From Sipunculus nudus (Eukaryota; Annelida; Sipuncula; Golfingiida; Sipunculidae): a DNA stretch of 64,000 bases. Position 1 is the first letter of the stretch. The number at the start of each line of letters is the position of its first letter. The notes under the pieces were generated by a model. That model made no database searches. It was not told where the DNA came from and worked only from the letters and a program-made list of their open reading frames with translations. The DNA is taken from NCBI GenBank assembly GCA_026874595.1, contig CM049312.1:29497456-29561455 (forward strand), written 5' to 3'. Position numbers and translations under genes: made by a program. Positions 37,801 to 46,800 of this stretch are shown here, one piece after another.

Positions 37801-40800
37801 GGAAGTCTCAGTGTCTTCAGTGGATTATGAATCATAATATTTATAGTACTAGCTAGGTTGGCAGAAGGTAACCTTAACCCTGTCATTTGTCTTTGCAAAA
37901 ATAGACAATTTTCTCCAAAAAAATTGTTTCACCAAAATTCTTTGTGAGGAATTGTGTTAGTTTCTTTCTATATAAGTGATGCAGCACCTTGTTCAGTCAC
38001 TGCATGGTTTTTTTTTTTCAAAATAAACCAAATTTTAACTGGATGGACACTTCTGGTGGAACATATACATTACATGTTAACACTGAAGGCAGACTTACTA
38101 TATAATGACAGGACAATTAAGAATTTGTCCATCATGTTCCATCTTCCTTAAGCTAATGCTTGATTATCTTTAATTTTCTGTTACACATACACACACAAAC
38201 ACAATGGCTGGTATTGCTAGTCCTCAATTGTGTGGTTTTATCCACATGCAAACAGTTCTGTATAACCAAGAATATACTGGGAGCTTGTAGAATGAATAAA
38301 TGATCACATATAACCCATTGAAATCAATATTAATTTGGATAAATCACACATTAAATAACCTATAAGCATATTATTATATTTTTTTATAATATGAAATGCT
38401 AAATTGCTTATTAACATATTAATATTTTTATAATATAAAATACTTAATAGCTGATTAACTTAATAATATTTTTATAACAGCATGTCAGTTTTGCTATATT
38501 AGCTGATTTTGCACATCGCATGTCTTTTGCAGTGTGTGGAAAAAATCTTAAATGATTACCAGTCATGCATTTCACTAGTAAGTCAGTGTAAATACTTTGT
38601 AGGTCTGCATGTATAGGTAAATATACCTTTTTTGTGAAAGCACAGCGAAAGTAACAACTCTTCAGCTTAACATACTGAATACTATTTACTATACTAGTAT
38701 CTTACTACTATGTATTAGATGGATTTTTTTTTTTTTTTTGCGTAATGAATGAAGCAGAGATATTCTGAATTGTGCAGTTTTCTCATTATAGTATTTCTAT
38801 TTATGGTGGAAGCACTGAATGTTTATGGCATACATATTTTCCTTACCAAGGAGGGTAAGACTTATCCGTAACCTGTTAACAAAGTGCTCTTTATTTTTAT
38901 AAGCTGGGCTTGTGCATGAAAAAGCTGATAAAAAATGTTGAAGAAATGTACAAAAGATCATTAAAAATCCTTGAAAATAAAAATTTTAACCATGAAAAAT
39001 CCATGAAAAGGCATTGAAGTTGGAATTTTGAAAAAATCCATGAAAAGGTATTGAAGTTGGAATTTTAAAAAAGTGTATGATTATATGCACCACCTTTGGT
39101 GAAAGTAGGTTACAGCTGGCCCTTAGCAAGAGAAACTTTTGCCATTGTTTTATTTCCGGCCATGTTCTTTTCTGTGAACTCTCTACACCAATCGGTATAA
39201 GTGTATCATCTGCTGATATTTGATCTGTAATGAGAGTTTTAATCGTTTTTGTGTTTACCCAGAGCTGAGTGTGTGCAGCGTGGAGTCCCTCCTACCCAGG
39301 CTTTAGGTCTAGGGCACAACTTGGTGACTGAGGTGCGTGTGTACAATTGGTTCGCAAACAGACGCAAAGAGGAAGCCTTCAAGAGCAAACTTGATGCCAA
39401 CCAAGGTATTATGACTACATTAATTTATCACGTGATTTAAGTAGAGAATTATGTCATGTAAATTAATGAATTTGTAATATTGTTTGGTTTCAATATCTAT
39501 TTGCACTTAATTTGGGGATACAAGTTTACAATAAAAAGGTTAGTTTCTATGGAAACCAGAGGTAGTGTCCTAATGAAGAATGTTTTCTTATATCACATGT
39601 TGAACAAGTTATATAAAACAAAATTAGTATATTGCAGCATGATACTTGTAAAAAATAACAAATATTTATTCTAACATAAAATAATTAAAATTATATGAAT
39701 TTGTATGCATAATCGATCCTATGGAGACATCTTTATTCAGTGAGGTAAACACAAAAAGATAGGGCAAAGTTACAGATTAAAAAAATCCATTCATTGCTGA
39801 AAATAAAGGAAAAATTTGGAGAACGTGGAGCTTAGAGTGAACTTAATTAATTTATTATTAAAAAACTATTTAAACATTAATTTTCATATTTATCAGTATA
39901 TTTTTCATTTTACATATATTTTTTTTCTGTCTAGACCCTTCAAGAACTTATTCTCCAGAATCTGAATTTCAACCCAGTGAGAGTCCAAGCCATGGAGGAC
40001 TTCAAGGTCAAGGTGTTTTGCAAGGTCATGACCTCCAGAACATGAATAAACTGATAGCAGCAGCAGGTATATAAATTCACAATAAGAAATATGGTGTTTT
40101 TTTTATTGTGATTGTTATTTCAGATTCCACAAAATTTGACAGGCTTAAAATTTTTAGGATTTGTCTGTAAAGGCAGTTGTTGGGGAAGTTAAATTTCATG
40201 TTGAAAATACTGCATGATACACATAAAAATGCAGCACTGCAGGGATAATTTTTTTTGTTAAGATTAAATTTCTAGACAAGAACAATATTTTTAGCAGTGA
40301 TGGTAACTTCATACACAAGTTCTCCGGTGAAATTGTTAGCCATCAGTAAGGTGCGATACCCCAGTGAGCATACTAGGGATGAAACAGGTACCAAATTTGG
40401 GACTCAAGTACAGGATAGGCAATAGCCGACTTATACTCACTCTCATTGCCATGGCAACAATGTAAAGAGGTTAATTGATATCTATTAAGGATGAAAGATA
40501 TGTAAAATATTTCTCCCAAAGAAACATGTATGTATATGTTATTGGTCACTGTATAGTAAAAGAAATTAAGTGTTATAACAGACCTTTATTGAACTTACCT
40601 GCACTAACTAGTCCTATGATAATGAATAATATAGACTGTCTGTAAGTGTGTAGTAATATTAAGATATGCATTTACAGACAAAAGTACTCAAGTCCAGATT
40701 TTGGCTCAAGTACTTTGAAATTATTATCTGGACTGGAGTAATTGAGTACTTATTCCAGCCCCTATGCATAGCCCAAAGGAATGCATTGAATAAATGCTAG

Positions 40801-43800
40801 TTTGTGCTGATTCATCAGTATATTTTTTAATAGTCACTTATTTTATAACAAAATATCATAGTTTAATAATTCTTAAAGCCAAGTTATTATTTAGAAAGGA
40901 GGCAGTCATGCACTCTTTCTCTTGGTCCTTAATTTATAAAATACTAAAAATAAAAATTTTCATTGACTGGAGGACAAAATGTTGATAAATTACAAAGCAT
41001 CATTTAGTTATTATTTCTCTCACCAGGTATCGCTATGGGTCCAGATCAGGCACCACAGATGAATGTCCAACCCCCTGACATGACACCTGCCTCTTCTCAT
41101 AAGGTGGGTAATACACAATACTTGTTTTTATATGCCAATCTTCTACAGAACATTCCATCTTTCTGTTAATTATTAGTGTTGCTGCAAAAACTTTCCAGGC
41201 CTTGGATGGATTTTTGCACAAAACTCACTGCAGCTACTTATCAATACATCATCTGGCCCAAGCTGAATTCTAAACAAAATCCAAACTTATTATAAAGGTC
41301 AAAGGTCACCAAGCTTCTTTGTGGTGTCACCACAATAACATATAAGGAATACATTGGATTAGATAAAACCTAGAAGAAAAAGTATTAACAAAAAGAATAA
41401 TGATTCTCTGATGGATTTTCCGAGTTGGAACTCATTGTAGATAATCACCAACAGACTTTCTCACCTGCATTAAATTTCTAACAGAATCCATGCATACTGT
41501 TTTGTGGTCCGAGGTCACAAGATATGCATACGAGGGGTATATTCTTTTTATGTTTAGCCCTATGTGTATTATGATTTAACTTTCAATGGTTCCCTTAGAA
41601 TTGATATTTATGCTTTAAACTTTAAACCTTGAATGCTGCTTCATGGACACAGCTAAAATATTAAAAAATATATTATTTTATATTAAATAACCCCAAAGAG
41701 ATAATTATTGCACTTGATAGCAGGGTTGGGGCCAGGTACTTGTACCTGTAGCTGTACCTGTACCTTCTGGTCATGAGTAGAAAGTACCTTGTACCTGTAC
41801 CTGTACCTGGAACTGAAGTACCTGTACCTGGTACAAGGTACTACAGGTACATTTTCATATTCTCAGTGTTTTTAAGTTTTTTCTCTTTTAGTATTAAATT
41901 TGGTTACCTGTAGTGTAAAATAATCAGCAAGCCATCAGTGTGATAAACTGCTCATGAAATGAATTTTCACACCCCCAGAATGGTCACATGTGTGAAATCA
42001 GCTGTAACCACTAAAATGAGCAAATCATTTGATTATACTGTACTTGATGCACTTAATGAACTTTTAGTACACAAATATCATGTTTGTGAAGTATGGTGTC
42101 ATACTGTACTTGGTGTACTTAATGGACTTTCAGTAGACTTGAATATCATATTTGTGAATGTACAGTTTCATACTCTACTTGGTGCACTTAATGGACTTTT
42201 AATACACTTGCATATCATGTTTGTGAATGTATGGTGCCATACAGATAATAAGTTTCAATAAAATATACTTTAGCAAATGACTTCAATATTGTTTGATAGA
42301 AAAAAGGCATGTTAACTTGCATATACATGAATTTATGCTGCTATTATTATCCATAAAATGTTTTTGATGTGATCCTAAAATTAATGTACCTGTACCTGGC
42401 CAATTCACAAGTATCTGTACCTGTACCTAGGTACTTTCACTTGTACCTGGCCCCAACCCTGCTTGATAGTGGTAGATATATTAAATATCTGCACACTGTT
42501 CAGATCTGTATTTAATTTTGGTTCTCATTAATAATTTTTAGAGTAAACTGATTTTAACATAAATGGCTCTTGGAAAATTCTGTGCTCCTATGTATTTATT
42601 AAAGAAAAAATATCTAAGAAGCTGCAAATAAAATTATTCTTGCTACAATATATTTGTTATCAAGTGTTAATAATATACATTTTTGCCTCCCATGATTTAT
42701 TAAAATACTGTTTTTCTTTATATTCATAAAGGTTTCAAATTTACAATATTTACAAAACAGAAATTTGTGAATAAGATGCCCCAGCCATTCACAGAGCAAC
42801 ATCATCAGATATTCTCATTTCTATCTAAAGTGTTGAAAGCTGAGAGAAAAATATTGTTATGATAGATAATGAAACGTTTTTAAATTAACTTCAACTCATT
42901 ACTGAGCAGAGGGCCAATAAAGCAAAACTCTTGAATGGCACCTAAAACTCTCTTATTTAGATACCATAGATTCTCTCTGATTAAACATTTTGCCTATTTG
43001 TTCTCAGTTCTAAAGATTCCCTTTAACTTAAAACAAACCCTTTCTGTATTAGCTGTTAAAAAAAATTAAAACTAAAGCTGATCCAGGTATTACTTGCATG
43101 TTAAAGTAAAGAGAAACAAAATTTGTCTGAAATCTAAAATGAATATAAAATGTAAATGATTAATCAAAGAGATATACAACAAATGATACTGTACTTTGTA
43201 TTATATCTGTCAATAGTGAAAAGAATTTATAATATTATGTTAATCAAATGAGTCTTTGCCAAACTGCTAAGAGGTATGGTCTGATGACTGTTAAGGAGAC
43301 CATATTGAAATCAGACAAAATTGTCCTCTCCTTCCCAGTTTCAGACAAAATTATCAATTTCTCAGTATGTTCTGTGTAGATACCTGTACGGTTAGATCAT
43401 AAAACAATAAAACAAAAATTGAACATAAAGAATTTTAACTTGGTAAATATGAGACCCAGCACAGTGTGTCATGTATGGATTTCATTCTGTTTTCAGAGAC
43501 CTTACCCAGTACAGTCAAGTAATCTGTCAAATATAACTCAGATGGTTGAAGCCACTAAACCTGCTGCACAGCATCACCAGCTTGATCAAGGTAAGATCTT
43601 TAATGTTGGGTAGAGATGAATTATTAATAGACCCACCTACATTGGTAAGATCTAGGTGAACCAGACTTAAATGCAGTTTGGGCAAAATTTCATACTCTGT
43701 CCATGCACATTGTCTAGCCAATAGAGTGACCATTTAATTTGCTTTGAAGGGCTAAGATTCTTTATGTAAGGAATGCTGAATGCAGTATGGGTGTTGAGAG

Positions 43801-46800
43801 ATTTAATATGTACTGGCATGGCAGCATGCATGTTTTCTATGTGTTGCCCCTGGAAACCATGCAAAACTGGCAGAAATTGCTACATATAGTGATTCATTTT
43901 GCCTGATATGCATTCCCCATGCTGGAACTGCGCTTAAAGAATCTTACCTAATTTATTTTCTCAATACCAATTTTATTCTGCATGCTGCATTCCGCATTTT
44001 CTACATAAGGAATCTTAGCTTTTGGCTTTTCATACTTACGCTCCCGAGGCAGCAGAATCTTGCGCTTCTAAAGAAGCAACTGATTTTCACGCTGCCAGCT
44101 TTGACCGTTTATGATATATTTAGACACCAGATGATGGTTCGTTGTCCGCTGAAAAAAACGTGCTTATGATTTGACAAGCAGCCAACCAGATGCCAATAAA
44201 CAAACACTCGACAGGCATCCTGGCTCCGCCCATAGCTGCGCTTCAAGCGCCGCTTGATGAGTTTACAGTCAAATTTTAATTGCTCCCTCTGTATTCTTGC
44301 ATCATCGGCTGACTCGATTATGACATTATGACTGTGTTAGCGTAGCCATGTATCTGTTGTCTGCAGAACTGAAACTAGCTGGCGATGTGTGCATGCAGCC
44401 TTTGTTGTTACGTTTCGTTTGAATTACAGCTCACCGGCCGGGCATCCTATGTGCCCAAGGCCCTAAGCAAACCACATCTGGGGCAATTCTCTCTGAGCCT
44501 GTGGCATGTGTAGACGGTTACCGGGGCGATGAGCTGTCAATCAAAATGAAATGAACATGATTGGCTCTGTGTATTCCTCGCTTGACAGTGTCTTCCAGCA
44601 CAAGGTCTCACCTGATTGGACAAAAATACAGTGCTCCCCTCTGGTGTAGCAATTCAGGATATGAGGTCATAACAAACAGCGCTTACGATATAGGTACTAG
44701 GCCTATAGTTAAAGCGCTGTGTAAAGAGCGTATTCAAACTAAGCTCAGCCAAATTTGGCATTGCATTAATAAACACTTCAGCTGCAATCTCTTGTGAGCT
44801 AAACCAGTTATTCTGGTAGATGCATTCCTCTGCAGCGAATGTAGTACTAGATGTGCAAGATTTTGAACTACCATGCCATTCCTATTTAAAAAGGCATCCA
44901 TCATGATTTCAGCATGCTTAAATTGTGTTTTAGTGAGAGCTAGACCATATACCCATCTTAAACTCTATATGCTCTATATGATTCATAAAATCTAGAGAAA
45001 CCCCTGAGATCCAGACCTGAGTGATAATGGTGTCCTTGGATTAATATTGTACCCAAATATCCACTTTTAGAAATCAACAAAATTGAAGATTAGCCCAAAC
45101 AAGAACAAGAAAGAAAATAAAGAAGAAAGAAAAGAAAATCGAAATCCTTGGTTTTGCACCCACAGAATTTGTTTACCCAAATAAGGATGTAGAAATATCA
45201 TCAGTCCCTATATATATCTTTCTACCTAAGTAGAGGGTATTGATTGGGTATCTCTTTGTAGTTTACATCAAAATCATATGTTAAGTTCCAGCTTTACAAC
45301 TTGTTTTCCTGAGGTTCTATTTTAATTTATATATCTTTTCTTATTGTCAGGGTTAAACATGCACCAGCCAGTAGCCACAGTGGACAGGTGTCAACAACAA
45401 GTACCAACAAGTGGGACAGAGCAGAAAATGTCACGTTTCCAAGCTTCTGATGTCCTGGCATCAATGGCAGCGGGAGTCAAGAAAGCAAACCAGGAGCCAT
45501 ACATGATCAATCAACCTGCTCCACCACTAAAATCACCTGTTCCATTACAACAGACACCTTTAACGGCAGCTACATCACAAGGTGTAATGCTGCCCCCTCA
45601 CCAGATGCAACAGCCAACCAGTGCCAGCAACAATTTTGTGGCATCAAATGTTTCTGGCCAAAGAGGAGTATCATTACCCCAACAAAATGCTTCATCAGTC
45701 CACCATGCCCAAGTCATGAGTAGGAGATCACCAGGGATTAATTTGATATCTGATTCACAACTGCTAAAGACAGAATTAGAGGTAGAGCAGGCTGCTGCTA
45801 AGTCTACACATGCCCCAGTAGGGTTACCACCTGTGTCTTCCTTCTCCTCTCATCCACCAACTAGTTTATCCATGAATAGAGACACAATTTCAAACAGCAC
45901 AACAACTGCATATCCCAACCCTATGGTCCAGCAGATGAGGCTGAACCAGGGTATGCACCGTAAGTCTAAAAGGAGCACCAAAGACCAGCAAGTGTCACTA
46001 GTGAAAGATCAGCCACAGGTTACTAAAGAAGAGCAGCAGAGTTTGAATGAAAGAAAAGCATCCATGAAGCAATTGCAGGACCAACAGAGTGAAAATTCAC
46101 AGCATGTTAGAATTACACATCTGCCCATGGGAGCTGCCCCAATCTTTAGCACTGGGAAGCAGCGCCCACCGCGACCTGATCTACCACCTCCTCCATACAA
46201 AACACCTGCAGTGCATCCTCAAGTGACCCCTCTGATGAACCAACGGGTACATCCTAACATATCAGGAGTTGAAACATATCCTGCTGGTGTATGTGTTGTG
46301 CAAACAGTTCCTCAAAATCTATCTACAAATATACCCCCTGACAGGGTAAAATCAACTGCAGATTTATCTGTCACCAGTTCTGCAGTATCTGTTGTGTCTG
46401 CTCCATTAGAAAACACAGTTTCAAGACCTCCAGGGGTTGCACAGCCATATCAAGCCAGAAGTCAAACAGTACCAAAGATACAAACTGGTGAGGGTTTTCC
46501 CCAGAATCATACAGGGCGAGAAACACAACAAGTTCAGGGGTATCCAGTAGTCCAAACAGATCAACATACACAGCAGGGAGGTCCTGGAATGCCAAATATG
46601 TATGTCACAGTCCCCTCAACTGTGATGTGCACATCACCATCAACAATGTATATGACACATGGACGGTCCCAGAGACCAGGCTTGGAGGCATCCTCACTAG
46701 TTCCACTGCTTGTTTCAAAAGGTGCTGGACCAACAAATGGAAACCGTCCTCAACATCAAGGTCCTAGACCTCCTTCTGTGCAAGTGTCTCAGAACCTAAC

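Larger units (their letters stand above)
34380..39262 (+). other. HNF1 intron 3
   Basis: 4.9 kb. A 157-bp MITE-like element lies at 34547-34703. A stretch rich in CTCCTATAT/TTCCTATA words at 35790-36250 is also seen near 59480-59580, so it is probably a repeat. There is a run of G at 37540-37554, and a direct duplication of about 43 bp (CCATGAAAAGGYATTGAAG) near 38990-39065. The rest is AT-rich with no supported gene. Confidence 0.8.
41104..43496 (+). other. HNF1 intron 6
   Basis: 2.4 kb. It contains the hAT-like element at 41721-42461. The rest is AT-rich sequence in which I see no gene. Confidence 0.85.
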
